Part shown: positions 16,304 to 24,780 of the stretch, piece after piece
Position numbering within the stretch: the stretch's first letter is position 1
Layout: each line of letters opens with the position of its first letter
Assembly (NCBI RefSeq): GCF_014596085.1
Contig: NZ_JACCJY010000023.1
Span: 57,752 to 121,751, forward strand
Direction: 5' to 3'
Origin: Azospirillum tabaci
GTDB taxonomy: Bacteria > Pseudomonadota > Alphaproteobacteria > Azospirillales > Azospirillaceae
DNA: 64,000 nucleotides
Notes under the pieces: model-generated
The model's input: only the letters and a program-made list of their open reading frames with translations
Database searches by the model: none
Told to the model about the DNA's origin: nothing
Program-made: the position numbers and the translations under genes

Positions 16304-16984
16304 CAACGCGCCGCCGCCGTCGCCCTCATGGCTGTCGAGAATGGCCATCTCGACCAGGGCGATCAAGAGCTTCGCGCGCTCCGGCAGGTCCGGCGTCTCC
16401 AGAAGGGCCTGCTTTTCGCTGGGCGAGAAGGGGCAGATCATGGCCAGAGAGGTGACCAGCCGCTCGTCCGGCGTGCCGTCGATGGCCTTCCAGTCGACCG
16501 ACAGCCCCTGCATCTTGAAATAGCCCTTCAGTCCGGCCAGCAGACGCGCGCGGTCCAGCCCGCAGCCGTCAGCGCCGCCGCGCTCCAGCGGGTCGATCAG
16601 GTCGCCGGAGAAGCGGTCCCAGTCCGCGGCGACGCGGCGGTAGCCGCGCTGTCCGTCCAGCTCCCGCATGATTGCGAAGCGGCTGACCCCGGTCAGAGTG
16701 ATCAGGTAGCGGCCGTCCTCGGTCTCGGCGAAGCTGGTGATCCGCCCGGCGCAGCCGGTGCCGTAGACCGCCGGCTCGCGCAGGCGGCAGGCCGGGTCGG
16801 TCGGCTGGACCATGCCAATCATGCGGTCGCCGGCCAGCGCATCCTCGACCATCGCGAGGTAGCGCGGCTCGAAGATGTTCAGCGGCAGTCGCCCGCGCGG
16901 CAGCAGCAGGACCCCCGCAAGCGGGAAAATCGGGAGCTGCCGCGGCAAGCGGTCCAGTGACGGGTCGATGGGGTTCCGGCTCAT
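16295..16984 (-). CDS. LON-substrate-binding-domain protein
   Basis: A 229-residue stand-alone LON N-terminal (PUA-like) domain protein without the ATPase or protease domains. LPIFPLAGVLLLPRGRLPLN is followed by IFEPRYLAMVEDAL and GTGCAGRITSFAETEDGRYL, all diagnostic. The C-terminal helices include a conserved MICPFSPSEKQALLE segment. The start at 16984 gives MSRNPIDPSLDRLPR; the longer frame adds Arg-rich sequence. The genomic link of this family with a thioredoxin-like co-chaperone is common in alphaproteobacteria and suggests protein quality control. The stop lies in a tandem repeat. Confidence 0.88.
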   Translation of the reverse strand: MSRNPIDPSLDRLPRQLPIFPLAGVLLLPRGRLPLNIFEPRYLAMVEDALAGDRMIGMVQPTDPACRLREPAVYGTGCAGRITSFAETEDGRYLITLTGVSRFAIMRELDGQRGYRRVAADWDRFSGDLIDPLERGGADGCGLDRARLLAGLKGYFKMQGLSVDWKAIDGTPDERLVTSLAMICPFSPSEKQALLETPDLPERAKLLIALVEMAILDSHEGDGGGALRH

Positions 16985-17060
16985 GCGACGAATATAGAAC
17001 CCCCGGACACGGCGAACAGAGCGACCGCGAACGAAGCGGCCGCGAACCAAACAGGCTCAC

Positions 17061-17082
17061 GGCGCGGAGTCGCCTCCGCGCC
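17061..17082 (-). terminator. Hairpin between the thioredoxin-like and LON-domain genes
   Basis: GGCGCGGA and TCCGCGCC form an 8-bp stem with a 6-base loop, 16 bases after the thioredoxin-like stop. There is no T-tract, so partial attenuation or mRNA protection is more likely than full termination. Confidence 0.45.
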
Positions 17083-17097
17083 GCAGTCCGCCCGCGA

Positions 17098-18057
17098 TCA
17101 GCGGAACAGGATCGAGGACAGGCGGCGACGGCTCTGCACCGTCAGCGGGTCGGTCGGGCCGAAGGCCTCGAAGAACTTGACGAGCTGCTTGCGGGCGGCC
17201 TCGTCGTTCCAGCCGCGGTCGCGGCGCACCAGCTCCAGAAGCTCGTCCACCGCCGCCTCGCGCTTGCCGGCGGCGAACAGCGCGAGCGCGAGGTCGAAGC
17301 GGGCCTCGTGGTCGTCCTCGTTGCGGGCGACCTTTTCCGTCAGCTCCGGGATCGGGCCGGCGTTGGCGGCCTGCTCGGCGACCTCCAGCGCGCTGCGCAC
17401 CGCGGCGATCTCCTTGTCCTTGGCGATCTGCTCGGGCACCTTGTCGAGCATCTGCTTGGCACGGGCCAGCTCGTCGTTGACGATCAGGCAGCGGACCAGC
17501 CCGGCGTAGGCGGCGGCGTTCAGGTTCTCCGGATCGGCCTGCAGGATCTCGCCATAGATCTCCGACGCGGTCTGGGTGTCGCCGGCCTCCAGCGCCTCCT
17601 TGGCCTGGGCCAGCGCCTCCTCCAGGATGTCGCCCTCGCCGCCGCCTGCGGTACCGGCCAGCTTCACCAGCTTCTCCACGAAGGCCTTCACCTGCGACTC
17701 CGGCAGGGCGCCCATGAAGCCGTCCACCGGACGTCCCTGGAAGAAGGCGTAGACCGCCGGGATCGACTGCACGCGGAGCTGCGAGGCGATCATCGGGTCC
17801 TTGTCGGTGTCGATCTTGACCAGCCGCACCTTGCCCTTCGCGGCCAGCACGGTCTTTTCCAGGATCGGGCCGAGCTGCTTGCACGGGCCGCACCAGGGCG
17901 CCCAGAAATCGACGATCACCGGCACGGACTGCGACGCCTCGATGACGTCGGCCATGAAGGCGCGGTCGCTGCTGTCCTTGATCAGGTCACCGGCGGCGGG
18001 AGCGGCACCGGCGGCGGCGGGCTTGTTGGCGGGCGGAATGGAGAACATGGCGGTCAC
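17098..18057 (-). CDS. CnoX/YbbN-like thioredoxin-TPR co-chaperone
   Basis: A 319-residue protein. The thioredoxin domain (about 20-130) has the active site WAPWCGPCK with both cysteines retained, unlike E. coli CnoX, which has lost one. The C-terminal half is a four-helix/TPR region (EALAQAKEALEAGDTQTASEIYGEIL) characteristic of the YbbN family. Family members bind unfolded proteins under oxidative or chlorine stress and pass them to GroEL or DnaK. The start is GTG 18057 with AGGG 4 bases upstream; ATG 18048 is the alternative. It is the first gene of a unit with the LON-domain, Trm112 and DUF971 genes. Confidence 0.88.
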   Translation of the reverse strand: MTAMFSIPPANKPAAAGAAPAAGDLIKDSSDRAFMADVIEASQSVPVIVDFWAPWCGPCKQLGPILEKTVLAAKGKVRLVKIDTDKDPMIASQLRVQSIPAVYAFFQGRPVDGFMGALPESQVKAFVEKLVKLAGTAGGGEGDILEEALAQAKEALEAGDTQTASEIYGEILQADPENLNAAAYAGLVRCLIVNDELARAKQMLDKVPEQIAKDKEIAAVRSALEVAEQAANAGPIPELTEKVARNEDDHEARFDLALALFAAGKREAAVDELLELVRRDRGWNDEAARKQLVKFFEAFGPTDPLTVQSRRRLSSILFR

Positions 18058-18102
18058 GTATCCCTTTGCGATCTCGCGTGATAGATGAGCGCACGGGGCG
18101 CG

Positions 18103-18669
18103 TTAAGCAAGCGTCGGCTGAGAGTCCGGCGGCTCCTCCCCGAAGGGCACGATCAGCGGTTCATGCCCGCCGGCCCGGAGGAAGCGCAGCAGGTCCGCGG
18201 CGGCGATGGCCGTGGTGCGGTCGTTCAGCAGCGGATGGTAGTTCAGCGGGTCGTGGGCCAGCATCTGCTCCTGCAGCACCACCCTCACCCGCCGCTCGCG
18301 GTCGTTGACCAGCGCGAAGGGCGTGACCGAGCCGGGCCGCACACCGAGATGCCGCCACAGCCGGTCGGCGGAGGCGAAGGACAGCCGCGCCGACCCGATC
18401 ACCTTGTCGAAGCGGTTCAACTCCACCCGCGCGTCCTCCAGCGCGACGACCAGCCAGTGCTGCTCCTTCTTGTCCTTCAGGAACAGGTTCTTGCAATGGC
18501 CGCCGGGCAGCGCGCCGCGCAGCGCCTTGCTCTCCTCCACCGTGTGCAGCGGCGGGTGGCTGTGGGTCACGGTGCGGATGCCGAGCGTCGCGAGATGCTC
18601 CAGGAGCTGCTCCGGGCTCGTCGGCAGCGGCTCCTCGTCCCTGCCCTCGGGGGTGTCGCGGGTGTCCAT
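18103..18669 (-). CDS. Prolyl-tRNA editing protein (ProXp/PrdX, YbaK-like deacylase)
   Basis: A 188-residue protein. The signature HCKNLFLKDKKEQHWLVVALED carries the catalytic Lys region of the YbaK/INS family, and SVTPFALVNDRERRVRVVLQ is the conserved GxxTP loop. It hydrolyses mischarged tRNAs, usually Ala-tRNA(Pro), in trans to prolyl-tRNA synthetase. The start at 18669 (MDTRDTPEG) is preferred; the longer frame begins inside the tRNA-Gly promoter area. It lies immediately upstream of the thioredoxin-like gene on the same strand. Confidence 0.88.
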   Translation of the reverse strand: MDTRDTPEGRDEEPLPTSPEQLLEHLATLGIRTVTHSHPPLHTVEESKALRGALPGGHCKNLFLKDKKEQHWLVVALEDARVELNRFDKVIGSARLSFASADRLWRHLGVRPGSVTPFALVNDRERRVRVVLQEQMLAHDPLNYHPLLNDRTTAIAAADLLRFLRAGGHEPLIVPFGEEPPDSQPTLA

Positions 18670-18832
18670 GGAGCCATCTTTAGCGGTGCCGGGAAAATTC
18701 GTCCGGGAAAATCTGTCCAGGCGCCCGAGAAAAGTGAAACATGACGCTTGCATTGCGCCGATCCATGAGTATAGTCCGCCGCACGCCGCCGGACGGCACC
18801 GAACAAGGGTCCGAACGGCAGCGAAACGGAGC

Positions 18833-18907
18833 GCGGGCGTAGCTCAGGGGTAGAGCACAACCTTGCCAAGGTTGGGGTCGAGGGTTCGAATCCCTTCGCC
18901 CGCTCCA
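18833..18907 (+). tRNA. tRNA-Gly(GCC)
   Basis: A 75-base cloverleaf. Acceptor GCGGGCG (18833-18839) pairs with CGCCCGC (18897-18903). The D arm GCTC...GAGC, anticodon stem CAACC/GGTTG with loop TTGCCAA, and T arm with GGTTCGAATCC are all present. The anticodon GCC is at 18865-18867. The 3' CCA is encoded (18905-18907) after discriminator T. Confidence 0.97.
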
Positions 18908-18958
18908 TTCTCCCGACGGAGGCGGTGGTCCTTCGGAGGGAAACAGGACGGTTGATGG

Positions 18959-18990
18959 AAAGGCTGGACCTTCGGGTGCCGGCCTTTTTC
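18959..18990 (+). terminator. Terminator downstream of tRNA-Gly
   Basis: AAAGGCTGG and CCGGCCTTTTT form a 9-bp stem with wobble pairs, followed by a T-tract. It lies about 50 bases after the CCA end. Confidence 0.7.
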
Positions 18991-19576
18991 GTTTTTCCCT
19001 CCCGGCCGCACCCTTTCCCCGCGCGTTGCGATTCCGCAACCGACGCCCTCGCTTCCGAAGCCGAGTCTGCGCCGCGGCACTCCGCCGGACGCAACCGGTG
19101 CCTTGGCCCCCGACGTTCCCGACCCCGAACCAGCGCAGCCATACAGGGCGGGCAACGCCAAATTCCGCAACCAAAAGGCGACAATCCTCGCAAACCGCAT
19201 GCCTTTGTAGGTCATTCCCCGCGCACATACCCCATATGACTGCGTGAACAAATTTACTTCTTGGCAACCTACTTGCGTATGACCGTCCGAAAGACTAAGC
19301 TTCAAATGCGAAACAAATAGAACTTCTATCCGATTAGGGTTGTATGCACCATGGATGGCCTGGTGGCGTCGGACGGGCTGAGCCCGTGATTTTCCCGGAT
19401 AGGACGCTCCTGCCCGGCCGGCGTCCGCCGCTCCGGCAACACCGGCCCTCCCCCGCCTGATCGTCATCGGCTCCGTTGTCGTCGCGCTGCGACCGGCGGT
19501 GCCGCTGGTCGCGCTTCCAAGCCCCGCTTCGTACAGCCCCGACGGCAATCCGCCCAGACGACAAGAGGTCCTCCCC
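18991..19576. other. Intergenic region upstream of the RraA-family gene; inverted repeat and AT-rich patch
   Basis: There are 586 bases without a convincing gene. GTTGCG-ATTC-CGCAAC (19025-19040) is a 16-bp palindrome. The patch at about 19210-19345 is much richer in A and T than the surroundings and is the likely promoter region. Open frames through it (including one on the minus strand reading the tRNA antisense) have no family similarity. Confidence 0.45.
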
Positions 19577-20254
19577 ATGGCTATGCAACGCTACATCGTG
19601 AATTTTCCGCGCCTGTCCCGGGACATGCTGGACATTTGGAAGACGGTCCCCAGCAGCATCGCGTCCGACGTGCAGAACCGCTGCCAGAGCATGGACGCCC
19701 GGATCAAGCCCTGCGCCCCCGGCATGCGCATCTGCGGGCAGGCCCGCACCGCCGTGTCGATGCCGGGCGACAACAGCATGCTGCTGACCGCCTGCAGCCT
19801 GGCCGAGCCGGGCGAGGTGGTGGTGGTCGCCGGCGCCGGCCTGGAGGAGGTGGCGCTGGCCGGCGAATGGGTGGTCCGCGGCTGCAAGTCGCGCGGCCTG
19901 GGCGGGCTGGTGATCGACGGCTCCGTCCGCGACCTTCAGGAAATCCGGACCATCGGCTTCCCGGTCTTCGCCAAGGGCTCGGTCCCGCGCGGCCCGCACA
20001 AGGCCTTCGGCGGCAAGATGGACGTCCCGGCCGGCGTCGGCGGCATGGTGGTCAATCCGGGCGACCTCATCATCGGCGACGACGATGGCGTGACCGTGGT
20101 GCCGCTGGCCGTGATGGACGAGGTGCTGCGGCGCTGCCTGGAACTGATGGCCAAGGAGAAGATTTGGTCGCAGCAGCTCGACGCCGGCAAGTCGCTGATG
20201 GAGGTGCTGGGCGTGCCGGAACCGGAGATCGTCGAGACGCCCACCCTGCGCTGA
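19577..20254 (+). CDS. RraA-family enzyme (HMG aldolase/oxaloacetate decarboxylase-like)
   Basis: A 225-residue RraA-like protein. The substrate/metal loop is GGLVIDGSVRDLQEI (Arg-Asp pair) and the helix before it carries the conserved glycines of the RraA fold. GGMVVNPGDLIIGDDDGVTVVP is the second signature. Stand-alone enzymes of this family are metal-dependent 4-hydroxy-4-methyl-2-oxoglutarate aldolases or oxaloacetate decarboxylases; E. coli RraA itself inhibits RNase E and lacks the catalytic residues. The presence of the D-x-x-R-D loop favours an enzyme here. AGAGG precedes ATG 19577. It is followed after 90 bases by an AEC transporter, pointing to 2-oxo- or dicarboxylate catabolism. 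Confidence 0.87.
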   Translation: MAMQRYIVNFPRLSRDMLDIWKTVPSSIASDVQNRCQSMDARIKPCAPGMRICGQARTAVSMPGDNSMLLTACSLAEPGEVVVVAGAGLEEVALAGEWVVRGCKSRGLGGLVIDGSVRDLQEIRTIGFPVFAKGSVPRGPHKAFGGKMDVPAGVGGMVVNPGDLIIGDDDGVTVVPLAVMDEVLRRCLELMAKEKIWSQQLDAGKSLMEVLGVPEPEIVETPTLR

Positions 20255-20344
20255 CCCCCGGTATCCGCCGGATCGGCCGACGATCCAGGCCGGCCGGCGG
20301 ACCGCGCCCCCCTTCGAGCCGCCCCAAGACCGGTTTCCGCCGCC

Positions 20345-21274
20345 ATGACGCTCATCTTTCAAATCGTGCTGCCGATGTTCGTCCTGGTCGCGCTCGGCTT
20401 CTACGCCGGGAAATCGGGCAACTTCAGCAACACGGCGGCTCAGGGCCTGTCGCGCTTTCTCGGCATCTACGCCCTGCCCGCGCTGCTGTTCGCGGCGATG
20501 GCCAAGGCGAAGATCCCCGATCCCATCGAATGGGGCTTCGTGGCGTCCTTCTTCGTCGCGGCCTTCATCATCTTCGCGCTGGGTGCGGCCTGGATGCTGT
20601 CGATCCGGAGGCGGGACGAGGCGGCGATCGGCGGCTTCGCCCCCTCCTTCTCCTCCATCGGCCTGCTCGGCGCGCCGATCCTGATGGACGCCTACGGATC
20701 GTCGGTGGCCATCCCGGTGATGCTGCTGATCCTGTTCCAGTCGCCGCTTCTCTTCACCACGGCGACGATGATCGCCGAGGCGCAGCGGACGGCGGGCGGA
20801 CGGCCGGTCGCCGCCGCGGTCAACGCCGTCAAGGCGACCCTGCTCAGCCCGATGATCCTGTCGATCGTCGTCGGCATGGGCTTCAACCTGAGCGGCGTCC
20901 ATGTGCCGGACGCGGTCATGAAGGCTGCGGACTACGCCGCGGCCACCGTCCTGCCCTGCGCCTGCTTCACGCTGGGCACCTCGCTGTCCTTCGGGAAGCT
21001 GTCGGGCAAGTTCGGCCAAGCGCTGGTCCTGGCGGTGATGAAGACGGTCCTGCACCCGGTGCTGACCTGGGTCCTGGCGGTGGAGGTGTTCCATCTCCCG
21101 CCGGACTGGCTGGCCCCCGCCGTGACCGCGGCAGCGCTGCCCATCGGCGTCAACGTCTACGCCTTCGCCGAGCGCTACCAGACGGGGCGGGAGCTGGTGT
21201 CCATGTCGCTGCTGCTGTCCACCCTGATGTCCCCGATCTCGATTTCCGTCGCCTTCATGGTGGCGATGGGCTGA
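20345..21274 (+). CDS. AEC-family transporter (auxin efflux carrier/MdcF-like)
   Basis: A 309-residue membrane protein with about ten hydrophobic segments. MTLIFQIVLPMFVLVALGFY starts directly in a membrane helix. FSSIGLLGAPILMDAYGS and PILSNALLP-like positions (TLLSPMILSIVVGMGFNLSG) are the conserved parts of AEC carriers. Bacterial relatives such as MdcF and MleP move malonate or malate. Lying next to the RraA-like gene, it probably imports or exports an organic acid used or made by that enzyme; this is inference from neighbourhood. Confidence 0.88.
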   Translation: MTLIFQIVLPMFVLVALGFYAGKSGNFSNTAAQGLSRFLGIYALPALLFAAMAKAKIPDPIEWGFVASFFVAAFIIFALGAAWMLSIRRRDEAAIGGFAPSFSSIGLLGAPILMDAYGSSVAIPVMLLILFQSPLLFTTATMIAEAQRTAGGRPVAAAVNAVKATLLSPMILSIVVGMGFNLSGVHVPDAVMKAADYAAATVLPCACFTLGTSLSFGKLSGKFGQALVLAVMKTVLHPVLTWVLAVEVFHLPPDWLAPAVTAAALPIGVNVYAFAERYQTGRELVSMSLLLSTLMSPISISVAFMVAMG

Positions 21275-21821
21275 CGCGGTCATTTCGCCGCAGGCGCCTT
21301 TCACTATGCGTCCATTTGACGCTCATCACGCAGACCTGATCGCGCGGAACTCCAAGGAACCACACCAGATAGAAAGCATTCGTCGAAAATCGCCCTTATT
21401 TCCGGATATCAGATCCGGTCAGCACGATTGATACACGAATAGAGACCCTGTATCTTCCACTCCGAAGCGTCAAAGCCGCTTCCATCGGGTCGATTTGACA
21501 GCGTTGGGTCTATGAATCGCTCCTTTTCGCGAGAAACGCGACCGAACTCCGCCGCTGTGCCGGCAACGGGATCGGCCATCCACGAAAACAGACATACCGA
21601 AGTATGCATCCACTCGACCGAAGGTCTGGATGGCACTTCGTGTCGTCTCTGACCCCATATTTCAACACTGTCAAAATCAATGGCCATCGATCTTTACGAG
21701 AATTTCAGAAAAGGAGGCCCAGCCTGTGTCCGCATCGGGACGGGCGGGATCTCCCGGGACCCCACCGCGTCCGCGGCCAAGGGGGGTCTTCCGCAATAAC
21801 GCAGGAAAGAAGGGCATCCAG
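21275..21821. other. AT-richer intergenic region upstream of the Bug protein; operator-like repeat
   Basis: There are 547 bases. CCGGAT-atcag-ATCCGG (21402-21418) is a 17-bp inverted repeat of operator size. A minus-strand frame at 21409-21687 (92 codons) lacks a good ribosome site and family similarity. Near the 3' end AAGGAGG (21711-21717) precedes GTG 21726, in frame with the downstream gene, which could be an alternative start. Composition is markedly less GC-rich than the flanking genes. Confidence 0.45.
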
Positions 21822-22805
21822 ATGATCATTCGCAGCAAGTTCCTGGCGCTGGCGACCGGGACCCTGGCGCTGGCCATGTCGACGACCGCTCTGTCGACGG
21901 CCCAGGCCGCCTACCCCGAGAAGCCGATCACCGTGGTCGTCGCCTACGACGCCGGCGGATCGACCGACGTGACCGCGCGCCTGCTGGCTCCCTTCATCGA
22001 GAAGCACCTGGGCGGCACCCGGATCGAAGTGGTGAACAAGCCGGGCGCCGGCGGCGAGATCGGCTTCGCGGCCATCGCCGACGCCGCGCCGGACGGCTAC
22101 TCCATCGGCTTCTGCAACACGCCCAACATGGTGTCGATCCCGATCGAGCGTCAGGCCCGCTTCTCGGCGGACCGGCTGGACGCGCTGGTCAACGTCGTCG
22201 ACGATCCCGGCGTGTGGAGCGTTCCCGGCGACAGCACCTTCAAGACGCTGAAGGACGTCGTGGAGCACGCCAAGGCCAACCCGAACACCGTCACCGTCGG
22301 CACCACCGGCGTGGGCTCGGACGACCAGCTCGCCATGCTGCTGGTGCAGCGCCAGGCGGGCGTGCAGTTCACCCACGTCCCCTTCTCCGGCTCCGCGGCC
22401 AACTACAAGGCGATGCTCGCCAAGAAGATCCAGATCAGCGGCCAGAACCTCGGCGAGGGGCTGCGCGGTCAGGCCTCCGACCAGATCCGCGTGCTGGGTG
22501 TGATGAGCAAGGACCGCTGGAAGGCCGCCCCGGACATCCCGACCTTCGCGGAGCAGGGCTACCCGGTGCTGATGGCCTCGCTGCGCGGCGTCTGCGCGCC
22601 GAAGGGCCTGCCCGCCGACGTCCGCGCCAAGCTGGTGGACGCCGTCACCAAGGCCGCCACGGATCCGGAGTTCGTGGCGAAGGCCGAGGCCAAGGAGACC
22701 TTCCAGCCGCTGCGCGTCCTCGGCCCCGACGCCTTCGCGGCGGAGCTGAAGCAGCTCGACACCGAGCTGAAGTCGCTGTGGCAGTCGTCGCCCTGGCTGA
22801 AGTGA
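21822..22805 (+). CDS. Tripartite tricarboxylate transporter (Bug-family) periplasmic binding protein, copy 1
   Basis: A 327-residue TctC/BugD-like protein. The Sec signal peptide MIIRSKFLALATGTLALAMS ends in STAQA before AYPEKPI. The first strand-loop motif is YDAGGSTDVTAR, the second GAGGEIGFAAIADAAPDGY, and the C-terminal half has PTFAEQGYPV, all typical. It binds a carboxylate in the periplasm. No TctA or TctB membrane partner is in the window. It is roughly two-thirds identical by eye to the protein at 24781-25752. The start used has AGGG 7 bases upstream; GTG 21726 with a perfect AAGGAGG would add 32 unusual residues in front of the signal peptide. Confidence 0.92.
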   Translation: MIIRSKFLALATGTLALAMSTTALSTAQAAYPEKPITVVVAYDAGGSTDVTARLLAPFIEKHLGGTRIEVVNKPGAGGEIGFAAIADAAPDGYSIGFCNTPNMVSIPIERQARFSADRLDALVNVVDDPGVWSVPGDSTFKTLKDVVEHAKANPNTVTVGTTGVGSDDQLAMLLVQRQAGVQFTHVPFSGSAANYKAMLAKKIQISGQNLGEGLRGQASDQIRVLGVMSKDRWKAAPDIPTFAEQGYPVLMASLRGVCAPKGLPADVRAKLVDAVTKAATDPEFVAKAEAKETFQPLRVLGPDAFAAELKQLDTELKSLWQSSPWLK

Positions 22806-22864
22806 TCCGGGGCTGACGCGACCCGGGCGGGCTGGTCCGTCCGGGTCCGGCCCATCCGCGAAAC

Positions 22865-22898
22865 CACCCGACGCCGGCCGACCGGCCTGCGTCGGGTG
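22865..22898. terminator. Long hairpin between Bug protein gene and chemoreceptor gene
   Basis: CACCCGACGC-c-GGCC-gacc-GGCC-t-GCGTCGGGTG forms a stem of 14 pairs with a single mismatch. There is no T-tract. It probably limits read-through or protects the binding-protein mRNA, so that the chemoreceptor is made at a lower level. Confidence 0.55.
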
Positions 22899-22961
22899 CG
22901 GTTCAAGCCCCCCTGACCATCCGGCGCCAACGGTCCGGCCAATGGTTGAAGCAGGTGCTCC

Positions 22962-24659
22962 ATGACTTTCCTCAATCACCTCCACATTCCCACCAAAATG
23001 GGAATCCCGGCGGCGACAGCGATTCTGGGCATGCTTGCCATCGCGTTGCTCGGCGGCTCCGCCATCACGGAACAGTCACGCCTGCTGGACACGCTGTTCA
23101 ACCGCTCCTTCACGCGGGAAGCGGACGTCCAGGCGTTGACCGACACGCTGACCGTCGCCCACGCCGGCCTCTACCGGACGGTGATCCTCAGCACCGCCAA
23201 CGCCTCCCCCAAGGCGGTCGAGGACGAGGCGAAGGCGCTGACCGAACAGCTCTCCAGGCTGAAGGGCCAGGCGGACAAGATGAAGGGCCAGTCGGCCGCG
23301 ACCGAGGAGGAGGGGCAGATCCTCCAGCGCTTCGGCTCCGACACCGCCGCCTACCAGGCGAAGGTGACCAGCTTCCTCGACCTGCTGAAGATGGGCGTCG
23401 ATCCGCTCGACTTCCTGCAGGAGGTCCAGGCGGCCTACGGGCGCCTGAACGGCACCTCCCGCGATTACCTGACCTACCAGCGCCAGCAGTCGGCCGACGC
23501 CTACGCCAACGTGAACGCGTCGGTCGACGCGACCACCCAGGCCTTCATCGCCTCGGCGATCGTCGCCTTGCTCATCACCGTGGGCGTGGCGCTGTTCATC
23601 GGCTTCAACATCGCCCGTCCGGTGGTTCGCCTGACCATGGTCATGGAACGGTTGGCCCAGGGCCGGCTGGAGGACGAGGTCCCCGCCGCCGAGCGCGGCG
23701 ACGAGATCGGCCAGATGGCCCGCACCGTCCGCGTCTTCAAGGAGAACGCGCTGCGCGTCCAGGAGATGGCGCGCGAGCAGGAGGCCATGCGCACCCGCGC
23801 CACGGAGGAGCAGCGCCGGGCCATGAACAGCCTCGCCGCCGACCTGGAGGCGTCGGTCAAGGCGATGATGGGGGAGGTGGTGCGCTCCGCCGACTCCATG
23901 CGCGGCGAAGCCAACGTCATGCTGGAGAACGCCCGCCAGACCAGCCACCACAGCGATTCGGTCGCCCACGCGGTGCAGGAGGCGACGAGCGAGGTGGAGA
24001 GCGTGGCCGCCGGCGCCGAGCAGCTCCGCGCCTCCATCGACGAGATCACCCGGTCCATCACCCAGTCGACCCAGCTCGCCCGCGGCGCGGTGGACGAGGC
24101 CGGGCGGACCGACTCGATCGTCCAGGGCCTCAGCGAGGCCAGCCGGAAGATCGAGGAGGTGGTCGGCCTCATCAACAACATCGCCGGCCAGACCAACCTG
24201 CTGGCGCTGAACGCCACCATCGAGGCGGCCCGCGCGGGCGAGGCCGGCAAGGGCTTCGCCGTGGTGGCGCAGGAGGTCAAGAGCCTCGCCAACCAGACCG
24301 CCAAGGCCACAGACGAGATCGGCGCGGAAATCGCGGCGGTTCAGGCGGCGACGACCGCGGCGGTCAACGCCATCCGCGCCATCGTCAACACCATCCGGCA
24401 GGTGGACGAATCGCTCAGCACCGTCGCCGCGGCGGTGGAGGAGCAGGACGCCGCCACCCGCGACATCAGCGAACGCTCCCAGCGCGCCGCCACCGACACG
24501 GTGGCCGTGCTCCAGGAGATGCGGCTGGTGCAGCAGGCGGCGGAGACCACCGGCCATTCCGCTGGCGCCGTCCAGACCACGACCGAGGAGCTGTCGCGCA
24601 GCTTCAACCGGCTGGACAACGAGATCGAAGCCTTCATCACCCGCATCACCGCGGCCTGA
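22962..24659 (+). CDS. Methyl-accepting chemotaxis protein with 4HB sensor domain
   Basis: A 565-residue chemoreceptor. TM1 is around 12-32 ([19 protein letters not shown]), a four-helix-bundle periplasmic domain extends to about 185, TM2 is [20 protein letters not shown], then HAMP ([22 protein letters not shown]), and the signalling domain with the conserved tip [30 protein letters not shown]. There is no C-terminal CheR-tethering pentapeptide. It signals to CheA. Its position between two paralogous binding proteins suggests that it may detect a carboxylate either directly or through a loaded Bug protein; some 4HB receptors use binding proteins. That link is inference. Confidence 0.93.
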   Translation: MTFLNHLHIPTKMGIPAATAILGMLAIALLGGSAITEQSRLLDTLFNRSFTREADVQALTDTLTVAHAGLYRTVILSTANASPKAVEDEAKALTEQLSRLKGQADKMKGQSAATEEEGQILQRFGSDTAAYQAKVTSFLDLLKMGVDPLDFLQEVQAAYGRLNGTSRDYLTYQRQQSADAYANVNASVDATTQAFIASAIVALLITVGVALFIGFNIARPVVRLTMVMERLAQGRLEDEVPAAERGDEIGQMARTVRVFKENALRVQEMAREQEAMRTRATEEQRRAMNSLAADLEASVKAMMGEVVRSADSMRGEANVMLENARQTSHHSDSVAHAVQEATSEVESVAAGAEQLRASIDEITRSITQSTQLARGAVDEAGRTDSIVQGLSEASRKIEEVVGLINNIAGQTNLLALNATIEAARAGEAGKGFAVVAQEVKSLANQTAKATDEIGAEIAAVQAATTAAVNAIRAIVNTIRQVDESLSTVAAAVEEQDAATRDISERSQRAATDTVAVLQEMRLVQQAAETTGHSAGAVQTTTEELSRSFNRLDNEIEAFITRITAA

Positions 24660-24677
24660 CCTGGCCCGATGCGGGGG

Positions 24678-24699
24678 GGAGGACGCCATGGCGTCCTCC
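24678..24699. repeat. Perfect 22-bp palindrome
   Basis: GGAGGACGCCA and TGGCGTCCTCC are exact inverted halves with no loop. It lies 18 bases after the chemoreceptor stop and 15 bases before the next palindrome. Confidence 0.6.
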
Positions 24700-24714
24700 G
24701 GCAGCGCCCATGAA

Positions 24715-24748
24715 AAAGACCCCTTTTCCACGTGGAAAAGGGGTCTTT
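24715..24748. terminator. Perfect 34-bp palindrome, bidirectional terminator
   Basis: AAAGACCCCTTTTCCAC and its exact complement GTGGAAAAGGGGTCTTT abut. It lies between the convergent chemoreceptor and second Bug gene and has short T-runs on both sides, so it would end transcription from both. Confidence 0.8.
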
Positions 24749-24780
24749 CCTATGCGGCCTGTCCCGTCCGCCTCACCCAA

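Noticed and set aside
17061..17082. Hairpin after the thioredoxin-like gene as a full terminator
   Set aside because: No T-tract, and the next genes on the strand have no obvious separate promoter, so full termination is unlikely.
18844..19578. Minus-strand frame across tRNA-Gly containing GEGIRTLDPNLGKVV
   Set aside because: This peptide is the well-known false translation of a tRNA antisense strand; the tRNA fold is perfect.
21409..21687. 92-codon minus-strand frame in the AT-richer gap
   Set aside because: No ribosome site, no family motif, and it overlaps the likely promoter and palindrome.
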